Below, piece by piece: positions 28,967 through 37,461 of a stretch of 46,268 nucleotides of DNA. Every line of letters starts with the position of its first letter. The first letter of the stretch is position 1. Under the pieces are notes generated by a model. It ran no database searches and had not been told where the DNA came from. It worked only from the letters and a program-made list of their open reading frames with translations. A program made the position numbers and the translations under genes. Source of the DNA: an uncultured Prochlorococcus sp. (lineage in GTDB: Bacteria > Cyanobacteriota > Cyanobacteriia > PCC-6307 > Cyanobiaceae); NCBI GenBank assembly GCA_902571335.1, contig CACGBT010000012.1, positions 1 through 46,268 of the forward strand. The letters run 5' to 3'.

Positions 28967-30052
28967 ATGAGAATAGTTTTGATTAGTACTCCAATAGGTT
29001 TCATAGGAAGCGGAAAAGGTGGAGGCGTTGAATTAACTTTAAATTCTCTAGTATCTGGATTGCTTTCTCTAGGGCATTCGGTGGAGGTGATAGCTCCTAA
29101 AAATTCTAAATTAAATGCAATTAATAAAAAAGCAAAATTACATTTCGTAGAAGGTGAAGATCAAATTAGTTGGCAGCACCAAAATTATAATTCTCCTGTA
29201 AGTATCCCAGACAATTCACTTTTAGCAGGAATGCTAGAAAAAGGATTAGAAATCTCAAAAAAAGCAGATGTATTGTTGAACATGGCTTATGATTGGCTAC
29301 CTATTTGGATGACTCTAAATGTAGAGATGCCAATTGCACATCTTATTAGCATGGGTTCTGAAAGTGCAGTAATAAGTAATTTAATCTCAAAAGTATATTA
29401 TAAACGCCCACTTAATTTTGCTTTTCATTCAAAAATACAAGCTAATGATTATCCATTCATAAAAAATCCAACAATTATTGGGAATGGTTTTAAATTGGAT
29501 AACTATACTTTTCAAGATTCATTAAAGGGACCATTGGCCTGGGTTGGGAGAGTAGCACCGGAAAAGGGTTTAGAGGATGCTGTTTATGTTGCAAATCAAC
29601 TTGGCGAAAAACTAAAAGTTTGGGGATTTACAGAAGATGAGACCTATGCCTCAAAAATAGAACAATCTTTTCCTAGAGGTACTATAGATTGGATGGGTTT
29701 TGTATCAACGAATGAATTACAGAAAGAACTAGGTAAATGTAGGGTGCTGCTTAATACTCCGAAATGGAATGAGGCATATGGGAATGTAGTTGTTGAAGCT
29801 TTAGCCTGTGGGGTGCCAGTAATAGCTTATAAAAGGGGAGGGCCGAGTGAAATTATTAATCATGGACAAACAGGGTATCTTGCAGATCCTGATAATAAAG
29901 AAAGCCTGCTTGCCTATGTTGAAATTATTGAAAAAATACAGCGCAAGAACTGTAGAGAATGGGTAGAAAAAAATGCCTCCACAGACGTATTTGCTAACAA
30001 GGTTGTGAACTGGCTTAATAAGGTAATGCATGAATATAAAAAGAAAAAATAA
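28967..30052 (+). CDS. GT4-type glycosyltransferase
   Basis: A 361-residue glycosyltransferase with a GT-B fold. The N-terminal acceptor domain has the glycine-rich GSGKGGGVELTLNSLVSGL and LGHSVEVIAP. The donor domain has WVGRVAPEKGLEDAV, a typical nucleotide-sugar loop, and the C-terminal E-x7-E region as NEAYGNVVVEALACGVPVIAYKRGGPSEII. Related cyanobacterial enzymes glucosylate small molecules such as tetrahydrobiopterin, but acceptor and sugar cannot be read here. Six bases separate it from the ArnT/PMT-like gene, implying one operon. Confidence 0.9.
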   Translation: MRIVLISTPIGFIGSGKGGGVELTLNSLVSGLLSLGHSVEVIAPKNSKLNAINKKAKLHFVEGEDQISWQHQNYNSPVSIPDNSLLAGMLEKGLEISKKADVLLNMAYDWLPIWMTLNVEMPIAHLISMGSESAVISNLISKVYYKRPLNFAFHSKIQANDYPFIKNPTIIGNGFKLDNYTFQDSLKGPLAWVGRVAPEKGLEDAVYVANQLGEKLKVWGFTEDETYASKIEQSFPRGTIDWMGFVSTNELQKELGKCRVLLNTPKWNEAYGNVVVEALACGVPVIAYKRGGPSEIINHGQTGYLADPDNKESLLAYVEIIEKIQRKNCREWVEKNASTDVFANKVVNWLNKVMHEYKKKK

Positions 30053-30058
30053 TATTAA

Positions 30059-31864
30059 ATGCTTCTTCTTAACTCAAAAAAAAGGCTCATTAACTTATTG
30101 ATAGTTTTAGTTTTTGGGATCATTCTATTTATCTTAGGTTTGGGCTCTACAGGACTGGTAGATGAAACCCCCCCTTTGTTTGCAGCGGCTGCACGGGCGA
30201 TGAGTGAATCAGGTGATTGGTTAACTCCAAAAGTAAATGGAATGCTCCGTTTTGATAAGCCTCCACTAATCTATTGGCTGATGGGTTTTTTTTATTCATT
30301 ACCACGAAACGAGATTTGGGATGGTTTCGGGACACTCTCAGCAAGACTCCCTTCAGCTTTGGGATCATTATTTTTAATGTTGATGATTGGAGATACGTTG
30401 TTTTGTTGGCCCCAAAAGGGAGATAGACAATTCTTTACTCCTCTTGTTGCATCATTAGCTTTTGCTCTTTCACCATTAATAATTGTCTGGAGTAGAACTG
30501 CCGTGAGTGATGCACTTTTAACTGGAACTTTAGGGATTAGCCTGCTTTTGTTTTGGAGAAGAATAGCAAGTGAAAATAATGATCAATGTATTTCAGCGTG
30601 GGTATTTTTAGGGTTCGCAATTTTAACAAAAGGACCTGTTGCATTTGTTTTGGCAACTTTGACTATTACATCTTTTTTGTTTATTCAGAAGGATTGGAAA
30701 AAGTTGCTCTGCAAGATAAACCCTAAGAAAGGAATTTTAATAGCAATATTAATAAGTGTTCCATGGTACATCTTAGAACTTATAAAAGAGGGAAAGCCTT
30801 TTTGGGATAATTTCTTTGGTTATCATAATTTCCAAAGATATACCTCAGTTGTAAATAATCATGCAGAACCATTCTGGTTTTTTCTTTACATAATGATTTT
30901 GGCTTCATTACCTTTCACTCCCTTTTTGTTTCATGGGATATTTGAAGCCTTCAAGGATTTATTGAAAAGTTCAAAAGAAAGTTGTAATTTATCTGAAACT
31001 CTTTATACATTTTCTCTATGTTGGTTAACATCTGTTTTGATCTTTTTTAGTATTTCTTCTACGAAACTACCAAGCTATTGGTTGCCAGCAATTCCAGCAG
31101 CTGCGATCTTAATTACCAATAGCTTTAAAAGCTTAAAAAATTCAAATAAAAGTTATTCATATTTTTGGATTTTTAATATTTTAATTTTGTTTGGAATTTC
31201 ATTAGCATTCTTTTTCTCAAATATTTGGTTAAGTACAATCAATGATCCTGAAATGCCTAATCTTGCTTCAGAACTAAAAAGTTCTGGGATAATTTTTAAA
31301 GCCAAATTGTTCTTTTCTTCATTATCAGTTCTAGCAATAATTTTATTTTCTTTTAAAACCAAAAATATTATTTTCTATCTTCAGATTTCACTATTAATTG
31401 GACAATCCTTTTTGATGACTCCTGTTAGAAAATTAGCAGATAATTCTAGGCAATTACCTTTGAGGAATATCTCAAAATTAATATTGGATGTTCGTGAGGG
31501 GAAAGAAACTTTAGCGATGATAGGGATAAGAAAACCGTCTTTACATTATTATTCAAGACAAATAGTTTTTTATGAGCCAAATACTAAAGAAGGATTAATT
31601 AATCTTTCAGATAGGCTAAATTCTGATAGGAGAGAAAATTATGAGGACCAACCTAATTATGAATTCAAATCTTTATTGTTAGTTATTGATGAATACTCTT
31701 CGCGCGAAAAGCACTGGTCAAATATTAATCATCAAGTATTAGGCAAATATGGGATTTATAATTTATGGCGAATTCAGAAAAGTGATCTAAATAGATATTC
31801 GGAAATATTAGTGAATAGTGGTTATAAATCTGACTGGAAAAATAGAAGAGTTGAAAAATTTTAG
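30059..31864 (+). CDS. ArnT/PMT-like membrane glycosyltransferase (GT83/GT39 type)
   Basis: A 601-residue multi-helix membrane protein. The first lumenal loop has GLVDETPPLFAAAARAM and GDWLTPKVNGMLRFDKPPLIYWLMG, matching the acidic DE and FDKPPL motifs of ArnT-family lipid-phosphate sugar transferases. Many helices follow to about residue 450, then a soluble C-terminal domain. These enzymes move a sugar from a polyprenyl-phosphate donor to lipid A or protein. It overlaps the convergent small gene on the right by four bases. Family is secure, acceptor unknown. Confidence 0.9.
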   Translation: MLLLNSKKRLINLLIVLVFGIILFILGLGSTGLVDETPPLFAAAARAMSESGDWLTPKVNGMLRFDKPPLIYWLMGFFYSLPRNEIWDGFGTLSARLPSALGSLFLMLMIGDTLFCWPQKGDRQFFTPLVASLAFALSPLIIVWSRTAVSDALLTGTLGISLLLFWRRIASENNDQCISAWVFLGFAILTKGPVAFVLATLTITSFLFIQKDWKKLLCKINPKKGILIAILISVPWYILELIKEGKPFWDNFFGYHNFQRYTSVVNNHAEPFWFFLYIMILASLPFTPFLFHGIFEAFKDLLKSSKESCNLSETLYTFSLCWLTSVLIFFSISSTKLPSYWLPAIPAAAILITNSFKSLKNSNKSYSYFWIFNILILFGISLAFFFSNIWLSTINDPEMPNLASELKSSGIIFKAKLFFSSLSVLAIILFSFKTKNIIFYLQISLLIGQSFLMTPVRKLADNSRQLPLRNISKLILDVREGKETLAMIGIRKPSLHYYSRQIVFYEPNTKEGLINLSDRLNSDRRENYEDQPNYEFKSLLLVIDEYSSREKHWSNINHQVLGKYGIYNLWRIQKSDLNRYSEILVNSGYKSDWKNRRVEKF

Positions 31865-32112
31865 CAAAGTCTCTTTTTAATAAGAGCCTTTTTTAAATCA
31901 TCAATGCTGCACTTACTTGGTATTTCAATTTCATTCAAGTCTTCAAGTAATTCGAGATCGATGACAGAATCTTCAGCTAAAAAACTAAAAACTTCATTAA
32001 TACTTATTCCCATATCTTGAGCCATCTCTGAGATTAGCCTTAAAGTATCCCTCCTCACAGAAATTCTGAGATCTAAGGGTATATATTCATTTTCAGGGTT
32101 CGCTGACTTCAT
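31861..32112 (-). CDS. Small ribbon-helix-helix-like protein
   Basis: An 83-residue protein. Residues ~14-50 (LDLRISVRRDTLRLISEMAQDMGISINEVFSFLAE) resemble a ribbon-helix-helix DNA-binding domain of the CopG/Arc type, with a strand followed by two helices; the rest is acidic. No partner toxin gene is next to it. Its stop codon overlaps the end of the glycosyltransferase gene. Function unknown; DNA binding is inferred only from the pattern. Confidence 0.6.
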   Translation of the reverse strand: MKSANPENEYIPLDLRISVRRDTLRLISEMAQDMGISINEVFSFLAEDSVIDLELLEDLNEIEIPSKCSIDDLKKALIKKRLC

Positions 32113-32195
32113 AACTTAAATCTTAAGACATTATGTAGTTATCAGGACATTATCTTTACAATATTAATTCGTTATGCACAAAACTTTCTAAGTCT

Positions 32196-32981
32196 TTAGC
32201 TAAATGTATTCATAAGAATTTTTAAGAGAGGAATTGTAACTATTGAAATTAAAGTTGTTGTAAAAAGAATTTTTGAAGCGATTTTTTGTTTCACGGCATA
32301 AGCCTCTGCCATTAAAATTGTGGATATTGCTGTTGGAGTTCCTGCCTGAAGTATTACTGCTGATGATTGATAGAAGTCAAAATTTAAAAACTTGCTTATT
32401 AAAAAAACAACAAAAGGAAGAATAAATAATTTTAATAAAATTGAGAATTTAATTTCCTCATCTAGATCAAAAATTTTACCCTTTTGATTTGTTATTATCC
32501 CAAGTCTTGTGCCCACAATTATTATTGCAAAAGCAATAACTATTCTTGCAGGTATCCAAAGATAATTGCCTAATATCTCATCTATATGGAAAAGATATGC
32601 TAGAAGTACACCAATGATTCCTCTTGAGGCAGGACTATTTATCAATGCGTTTAATAAGCCTTTGATATTCGGGAAGTACTTGTGTTGTAATTTTGCTTGA
32701 AGAAAAAAAGGTCCAAATATCCAGGAAAATAGGGTTGTTCCTAAGTCAAATCCGATAGTAAAGTTTATTGTTCTTGAAGGTAGAAGAGCTATAGCAATTG
32801 GTATTCCAAGAAATGAGGTATTACCTATTAGACCTGCAAACTGCAATGTATAATTTGAAAGCCTATTTTTAAAAATTGGAAATATATTTATTAAAAGTAT
32901 TAAAAAGCTGATTAAGAAAAATGCTAATGATGCGCTTTTGATAAGGTTAATATCTATACCCTCTTTTAATAAAAGACCCAT
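32196..32981 (-). CDS. AEC-family permease (auxin efflux carrier-like), true start unclear
   Basis: A 261-residue membrane protein from the first usable ATG, with 8 or so helices and family features such as GLIGNTSFLGIPIAIALLP, and ILQAGTPTAISTILMAEAYAVKQ in the C-terminal half. AEC permeases carry malate or other organic anions; the substrate is unknown. The first helix of the family is missing from this start, but it is encoded in the same frame immediately upstream (see the following entry), so the working protein is probably about 310 residues. Encoded alone on the minus strand. Confidence 0.85.
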   Translation of the reverse strand: MGLLLKEGIDINLIKSASLAFFLISFLILLINIFPIFKNRLSNYTLQFAGLIGNTSFLGIPIAIALLPSRTINFTIGFDLGTTLFSWIFGPFFLQAKLQHKYFPNIKGLLNALINSPASRGIIGVLLAYLFHIDEILGNYLWIPARIVIAFAIIIVGTRLGIITNQKGKIFDLDEEIKFSILLKLFILPFVVFLISKFLNFDFYQSSAVILQAGTPTAISTILMAEAYAVKQKIASKILFTTTLISIVTIPLLKILMNTFS

Positions 32982-33128
32982 TACGCTTAAAGGGATGCCA
33001 AATCTTATCAGCGGTCTTGCAATATATTGTGAAATCTTTGGATTTTTTTTTCCTAGAAAAAAACCAAAAATTAAGAAAGGGATAATATTTATAAAGAGAG
33101 AGTTGATGGTATTTATTTGGTATTTAAT
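32982..33128 (-). other. In-frame coding extension of the AEC permease lacking an ATG/GTG/TTG start
   Basis: The frame upstream of Met 32981 stays open to a TAA at 33138-33140. Translated, it gives NSLFINIIPFLIFGFFLGKK followed by NPKISQYIARPLIRFGIPLS, exactly the kind of first helix plus RxxLxxxGIPLS segment expected at an AEC N-terminus. No ATG, GTG or TTG occurs in it. Translation may start at a rare codon (ATT at 33128 is one candidate), or a base change or frameshift removed the original start. Confidence 0.6.
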
Positions 33129-33184
33129 AAAGCAATATTAACTTGCCGTCGTACAGTCAAAAAGTTTTTTATTGCTGGGATAAA

Positions 33185-33418
33185 TTAAATTATCTTCCAT
33201 ATTGCTTTATCAGGAATTAAAGGAGATTTATATAAATCTTCTGGTTCTCTCGTCAAGACTCTCCAAGTTGGAACTCTACAAGTGACGTAAGAAGGACTTT
33301 CTATTAAAACCCCTGGTTTTTCATCAAAAGTACAAGTAAACCCCTCTTTCCAAAACCCACTATTGTTGAAACTACCTTTAAACCATACCCAGCATTTTGA
33401 AGTTTTCAAGATAAGCAA
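33185..33418 (-). CDS. Small conserved-looking protein of unknown function
   Basis: A 77-residue protein rich in tryptophan and cysteine: KCWVWFKGSFNNSGFWKEGF at residues 9-28, then PSYVTCRVPTWRVL. There is no membrane helix or signal peptide. The start is a TTG at 33418 with an AGGA eight bases upstream; no ATG is available. Two cysteines (Cys9 and Cys29) bracket the Trp-rich block and Cys47 follows. Neighbouring genes give no clue to function. Confidence 0.65.
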   Translation of the reverse strand: MLILKTSKCWVWFKGSFNNSGFWKEGFTCTFDEKPGVLIESPSYVTCRVPTWRVLTREPEDLYKSPLIPDKAIWKII

Positions 33419-33482
33419 AAATTTAGTCCTATGATAAATAATTTTTAAGTAAAATCTCTTCTATTTATTACTATTAAGATAA

Positions 33483-33752
33483 TTATGGCTGATTTAAAGT
33501 TTTTGAAAAATATATTTTTGAGATTAATATCATGAGATTTAAAATTAAGGTAATCAAATTAGCTATCAATATTGGTGTAGAGGAAATTTTATAACCGTAA
33601 ATAATCCAAGAAAAGACTCCAATAATAAACATTACTAAAGTCGTCAAAGAAACATCATCTGCCTTTTTTGTTCTTAGAGTCTTTATCAATTGAGGAAGAA
33701 ATGCCACTGTTGTTAAAATGGCGGCAAAATATCCAAATATGTCTACATTCAT
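33483..33752 (-). CDS. SemiSWEET/PQ-loop sugar transporter
   Basis: An 89-residue three-helix protein of the SemiSWEET (MtN3/saliva) family, which works as a homodimer to let sugars cross the membrane by facilitated diffusion. The PQ motif is at Pro20-Gln21 in TVAFLPQLIKTLRTKKADDVS, and helices span about 5-25, 38-57 and 61-82. Bacterial SemiSWEETs are 85-105 residues, so it is full-length. It lies just before the thioredoxin-fold gene on the same strand order. Confidence 0.88.
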   Translation of the reverse strand: MNVDIFGYFAAILTTVAFLPQLIKTLRTKKADDVSLTTLVMFIIGVFSWIIYGYKISSTPILIANLITLILNLMILISKIYFSKTLNQP

Positions 33753-33766
33753 AAAAGCTTTAAAAA

Positions 33767-34501
33767 CTATTCTTCAATAAAATTTGATAAAAATCCTAAA
33801 GGATCTCTCATATTTGATGAATACCCAAGAATATCACTTGAAAAAAATTTATAAATAACTTGATTTTGTTCATTTAATAAAAAAGAAGCTCCTCTTTGAG
33901 GAAGGTATTTTTCATCTACAATATAATCACCCCAATTTTGGATTATTTCATTCATATTATTTAATCTAAATGTTGCCAATTCAAATGGTCTCAAATAACC
34001 ATCCCCGAAAGCTTGTTTAAAAGAATTACCTGAAAAATTTAGAAATTCTAAGATCCCAATTTTGTCAAATTCTGAATAGATTTGCTTAGCTTCACGGTCT
34101 CCTGAATAACCTCTAAAAACTTCTTTGATAGTTTTGAAAGAATTGATTCCAGAGAGCATCAAAAGCATATTGATCCAACCTCCCAATCCTATATCTAATC
34201 CTCTTGAAACTTTAAGTTCATTATGAATTTGATTATCAGAAACAACTATTAAATTTTCTCCAGGCAAGCCAGTAAATTTACAGAATTTTTCTTTTCCATT
34301 TTGGTTCCCAATAGCAATTGCAAAAAAATCTAAATTTTTATCTTGATTATTTTTGATAAAATTAACCAAATTTATTGCATATTCAAAGGTGTCAAAATCT
34401 CCCAATAAACCAAATAAAACAATTAATTTGAATTTTTTTCTACTTTTAAAGTGAAATTTTTCAATAATATTATCGATACCATTTTGAAATTTGTCAGTCA
34501 C
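33767..34501 (-). CDS. AhpC/TSA-like thioredoxin-fold protein
   Basis: A 244-residue protein resembling the cyanobacterial AhpC/TSA-related family: KLIVLFGLLGDFDTFEYA then FFAIAIGNQNGKEKFCKFTGLPGENLIVVSD, a thioredoxin-fold pattern. The single candidate redox cysteine is in EKFCKFTG; the canonical peroxidatic PxxxTxxC is absent. FELATFRLNNMNEIIQNWGDY is a further conserved-looking segment. Its 5' end faces flavodoxin, 142 bases away, so the two may share a stress-responsive intergenic region. Redox activity is inferred, not shown. Confidence 0.65.
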   Translation of the reverse strand: MTDKFQNGIDNIIEKFHFKSRKKFKLIVLFGLLGDFDTFEYAINLVNFIKNNQDKNLDFFAIAIGNQNGKEKFCKFTGLPGENLIVVSDNQIHNELKVSRGLDIGLGGWINMLLMLSGINSFKTIKEVFRGYSGDREAKQIYSEFDKIGILEFLNFSGNSFKQAFGDGYLRPFELATFRLNNMNEIIQNWGDYIVDEKYLPQRGASFLLNEQNQVIYKFFSSDILGYSSNMRDPLGFLSNFIEE

Positions 34502-34519
34502 GATTTTTTGAATGTTTTT

Positions 34520-34566
34520 TATAAATTATTCTCAAAAAAATTTTCTTACTTTAATTAGTATAAAAT
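34520..34566 (+). promoter_or_regulatory. Candidate flavodoxin promoter with weak Fur-like element
   Basis: TATAAAAT at 34559-34566 is a good -10 box about 78 bases before the flavodoxin ATG. Upstream at 34520-34534, TATAAAT-T-ATTCTCA resembles half of the 7-1-7 Fur consensus: the right arm ATTCTCA is good, the left arm matches at 4 of 7. Flavodoxin is a known iron-starvation gene, which motivates the reading, but the match is weak in AT-rich DNA. Confidence 0.3.
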
Positions 34567-34643
34567 TTTACATGAAAAGGTTTTTTAAGAAATTAATTTA
34601 ACGTTTTTAGATTTTATTATTTTAATGTAAACATTTTGAAGTT

Positions 34644-35165
34644 ATGACTGTAGGAATTTATTACGCAACTACAACTGGAAAAACTGAAGACGTTGCAGAT
34701 CGTCTTCACAACTTTATTTCATCAGCAGAAGCACCTAAAGATGTATCTGATGTAGATGATCTTTCAGAGTTTGAAGGTCTTGATGGAATTATCTGCGGAA
34801 TACCAACTTGGAACACTGGTGCTGATGAAGAAAGATCAGGAACTGCTTGGGATTCAATTTTAGAGGATATTGGAGAACTAAGTTTATCGGGAAAAAAGGT
34901 TGCAATCTTTGGTTTAGGAGATTCTTCTACTTATACAGAAAACTATTGTGATGCCATGGAAGAACTTCATAGCTACTTCACCAAAGCAGGCGCCGAAATG
35001 GTCGGTTACGTAGATAAATCTTCTTATACATTTGATGAATCTAAAAGTGTCATTGGAGAAAGCTTTTGTGGATTACCACTTGATGAGGATAGTGAATCTG
35101 ACTTGACCGATTCACGTCTTGAAACATGGGCTTCTCAGCTTAAAGGTGAAATCCCATCATTGTAG
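34644..35165 (+). CDS. isiB: Flavodoxin (iron-stress)
   Basis: A 173-residue long-chain flavodoxin that replaces ferredoxin as electron carrier from photosystem I when iron is scarce. The FMN phosphate loop TTTGKT is at residues 9-14, the second FMN loop with its aromatic residue is in GIPTWNTGADEERSGTAWD, and the third in FGLGDSSTYTENYCDAM. It is acidic, as expected. Located before a Pcb/IsiA antenna gene on the same strand, 146 bases away, an arrangement recalling isiAB operons with the order reversed. Confidence 0.96.
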   Translation: MTVGIYYATTTGKTEDVADRLHNFISSAEAPKDVSDVDDLSEFEGLDGIICGIPTWNTGADEERSGTAWDSILEDIGELSLSGKKVAIFGLGDSSTYTENYCDAMEELHSYFTKAGAEMVGYVDKSSYTFDESKSVIGESFCGLPLDEDSESDLTDSRLETWASQLKGEIPSL

Positions 35166-35311
35166 TAAGCTTTCTCAGATATTATTCCCTTAGTTTGTAA
35201 CATTTGTTCTTTCACAATATGTTTTTTTTACATAAGTAATTAAATCTGTAAAGAACATGGAAAAACAATATCGATAAGCAATATGCTCAATTTGCTGTTT
35301 ACTTAAATCAA

Positions 35312-36370
35312 GTGTTACAAACTTACGGAAAATCTGATGTTACCTATGACTGGTACGCAGGGAATTCTGGTGTTGTTGGCCGTTCAGGTAAATTCATAGC
35401 TGCTCATGCTGCCCATGCAGGCCTAATGATGTTCTGGGCAGGAGCTTTTGGATTATTTGAATTGGCTCGTTACGACGCCAGTATTCCAATGGGTGCACAG
35501 AAAGCAATTGTTTTGCCTCACCTTGCGGGTATTGGAATTGGTGGCATTGAAAATGGTGTTATTACAGAACCATATGGAATTGTTGTAATTTGCACATTAC
35601 ATCTAATATTTTCAGCAGTATTGGGTGCTGGGGGTCTATTACATTCCAACAAATTTGCAGGTGATCTTGGAGACTACCCTGAAAATAGTAAGCCACAAAA
35701 ATTTGATTTCGAATGGGATGACCCAGATAAATTAACTTTTATTCTTGGTCATCATCTAATTTTTCTTGGGCTTGGAGCTATTATGTTTGTTGAATGGGCA
35801 CGTATTCATGGAATTTACGACCCAGCAATAGGATCTACAAGACAAGTTGTTTACAATTTAGATATTGCCGCTATCTGGAATCATCAATTTGATTTTTTAA
35901 AAATAGATAGTCTTGAAGACGTTATGGGAGGACATGCTTTCTTAGCTTTCCTAGAAATAATTGGAGGTGTTTTCCACATTTGTACCAAACAATTTGGAGA
36001 ATATACAGAATTTAAAGGAAAAGGATTACTTGGCGCTGAGGCAATTTTGTCATACTCAGTTGTTGGTGTTTCTTATATGGCTTTTGTTGCTGCTTTTTGG
36101 TGTGCTTCAAATACAACCATATATCCAGTTGATTTATATGGAGAACCCTTGAAGCTTCAATTTGAATTTGCCCCTTATTTTACTGATACAGTAGATCTAG
36201 GTTCAGGAGCATATAGCTCAAGAGCTTGGCTTGCTAATACTCATTTTTATTTGGGTTTCTTTTTCTTACAAGGTCATCTTTGGCACGCACTAAGAGCTAT
36301 GGGATTTGACTTTAAGAAAATTGGTCAAGCTTTTGACAATATTGAAAATACAAAGATTACTCAAAACTAA
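35312..36370 (+). CDS. pcb: Pcb/IsiA-type chlorophyll-binding antenna protein
   Basis: A six-helix chlorophyll protein of the CP43-like Pcb/IsiA family, 352 residues, without the large lumenal loop of CP43. The N-terminus TYGKSDVTYDWYAGNSGVVGRSGKFIAAHAAHAGL is diagnostic. Chlorophyll-ligating histidines are in FIAAHAAHAG, ILGHHLIFLG, GGHAFLAFLEI and FLQGHLWHALRAMGFD. The start is GTG at 35312 because an upstream ATG frame stops at once; no strong Shine-Dalgarno is visible. Prochlorococcus Pcbs bind divinyl-chlorophylls and serve photosystem II or, under iron stress, photosystem I. Pairing with flavodoxin favours the iron-stress form. Confidence 0.93.
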   Translation: MLQTYGKSDVTYDWYAGNSGVVGRSGKFIAAHAAHAGLMMFWAGAFGLFELARYDASIPMGAQKAIVLPHLAGIGIGGIENGVITEPYGIVVICTLHLIFSAVLGAGGLLHSNKFAGDLGDYPENSKPQKFDFEWDDPDKLTFILGHHLIFLGLGAIMFVEWARIHGIYDPAIGSTRQVVYNLDIAAIWNHQFDFLKIDSLEDVMGGHAFLAFLEIIGGVFHICTKQFGEYTEFKGKGLLGAEAILSYSVVGVSYMAFVAAFWCASNTTIYPVDLYGEPLKLQFEFAPYFTDTVDLGSGAYSSRAWLANTHFYLGFFFLQGHLWHALRAMGFDFKKIGQAFDNIENTKITQN

Positions 36371-36381
36371 TTTAATCTAAT

Positions 36382-36416
36382 AAAAAACCTCTCCTCTAAC
36401 GGGGAGGTTTTTTTTT
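36382..36416 (+). terminator. Rho-independent terminator after pcb
   Basis: A-run, then CCTCTCC-TCTAAC-GGGGAGG, then nine T. The stem pairs AAAAAACCTCTCC with GGGGAGGTTTTTT, with one T-G wobble, and a six-base loop. It lies about 12 bases after the pcb stop codon and is the strongest hairpin in this region, fitting a highly expressed antenna transcript. Confidence 0.92.
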
Positions 36417-36447
36417 GTAGAATTGTTTCACCATATTCAAAAAATTT

Positions 36448-37101
36448 ATGGATAATCTAAAAGAAATTAATTGTAAGGAGATTTTCAAAAAGGCTTATGA
36501 AAATCGTTACACTTGGAAGAATGATTTTCATGGTTACCAAGGTAAATGTATTTTTTTGACTAATAATAATATTCATAAAGGTGACTTCGTATTAGGTAAA
36601 GATTTTAAACCAAATATTCAAAAAATAGAAGATGAGAAAGTTGTTAAAAGTATTGCCTCTCAATTATTTGAAGTGTGTATACATAGGGTAAAGAGAGAAT
36701 TTGAATCAGTGCACTCAGAAAATAATTTTAACTTACTTAAAAATTCTGAAAGGGGGATTGAAATGAGAGTTTCAGGGAAGAATCAAGGTGATAAATATAG
36801 AGTTAAAAATAACTGTATTAACATGGTCTACAGAAAAATTCATGGAATTATAATAGAAATTTTTGTTGAAGAATTTTTAGACACAGCAACAGGTTCACTC
36901 AGTAAAAAATATAGTAGTCAACAAATTGATCCAGATACACTTGAGACAAATTCTCAAAAATTGGAATACAAGGATGAATTTCTAAATATTGGTAAAGGCG
37001 ATTTTTGGATATTAAATTCGAGGACAATAAAATACTTAAACCAAAATCAAGAAGAAGAAACGCAAAAGTTTGTTTTCGAGGATCTATGCTTATTAAATTA
37101 G
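36448..37101 (+). CDS. DUF3386-family cyanobacterial protein
   Basis: A 217-residue soluble protein with the family opening EIFKKAYENRYTWKNDFHGYQGKC. It continues with VKSIASQLFEVCIHRVKREFE and ends in beta-rich segments. DUF3386 proteins are found across cyanobacteria and plastid-bearing lineages; their function is not established. It follows the pcb terminator and is likely transcribed independently. Converges with the small gene to the right across four bases. Confidence 0.82.
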   Translation: MDNLKEINCKEIFKKAYENRYTWKNDFHGYQGKCIFLTNNNIHKGDFVLGKDFKPNIQKIEDEKVVKSIASQLFEVCIHRVKREFESVHSENNFNLLKNSERGIEMRVSGKNQGDKYRVKNNCINMVYRKIHGIIIEIFVEEFLDTATGSLSKKYSSQQIDPDTLETNSQKLEYKDEFLNIGKGDFWILNSRTIKYLNQNQEEETQKFVFEDLCLLN

Positions 37102-37105
37102 GTTT

Positions 37106-37351
37106 TTATTCAACCAATCTAAACCCTTTATCAAGTAGTTTCTGATATAGGAGTCTTGCTCTAAAAGCTAGAATTTGCTCTTCATTTTCATTACTAATTA
37201 CATGAAAATAATTATTATCTAATTTATTTTTGCTAAAGCATACATTTGCTTCTCCTAATCTTAAAGTCCAGTTCTCTTCTTTTGCTAAATGTTGATTAGG
37301 GCCAAGATCCCAAGGACATTTTTCAGGATATTTTTCTCTTTTAGAACCCAT
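37106..37351 (-). CDS. Small hypothetical protein
   Basis: An 81-residue soluble protein with a charged N-terminus (MGSKREKYPEKCPWDLGPNQ), two cysteines (Cys12, Cys38) and a helical C-terminus (EEQILAFRARLLYQKLLDKGF). No recognised domain. It has ordinary codon use for the region and a clean start, and it is convergent with the DUF3386 gene, so it is probably real. No function proposed. Confidence 0.65.
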   Translation of the reverse strand: MGSKREKYPEKCPWDLGPNQHLAKEENWTLRLGEANVCFSKNKLDNNYFHVISNENEEQILAFRARLLYQKLLDKGFRLVE

Positions 37352-37461
37352 ATGACTAATTTTAACTACCCAATATTAGTAAAAATTTCAAATTATGGCT
37401 ATGAAAAATAGTTGATAACTTTTTTATAGAGTTGCTGTTTCATGAAATGCAATTTAAAAAT

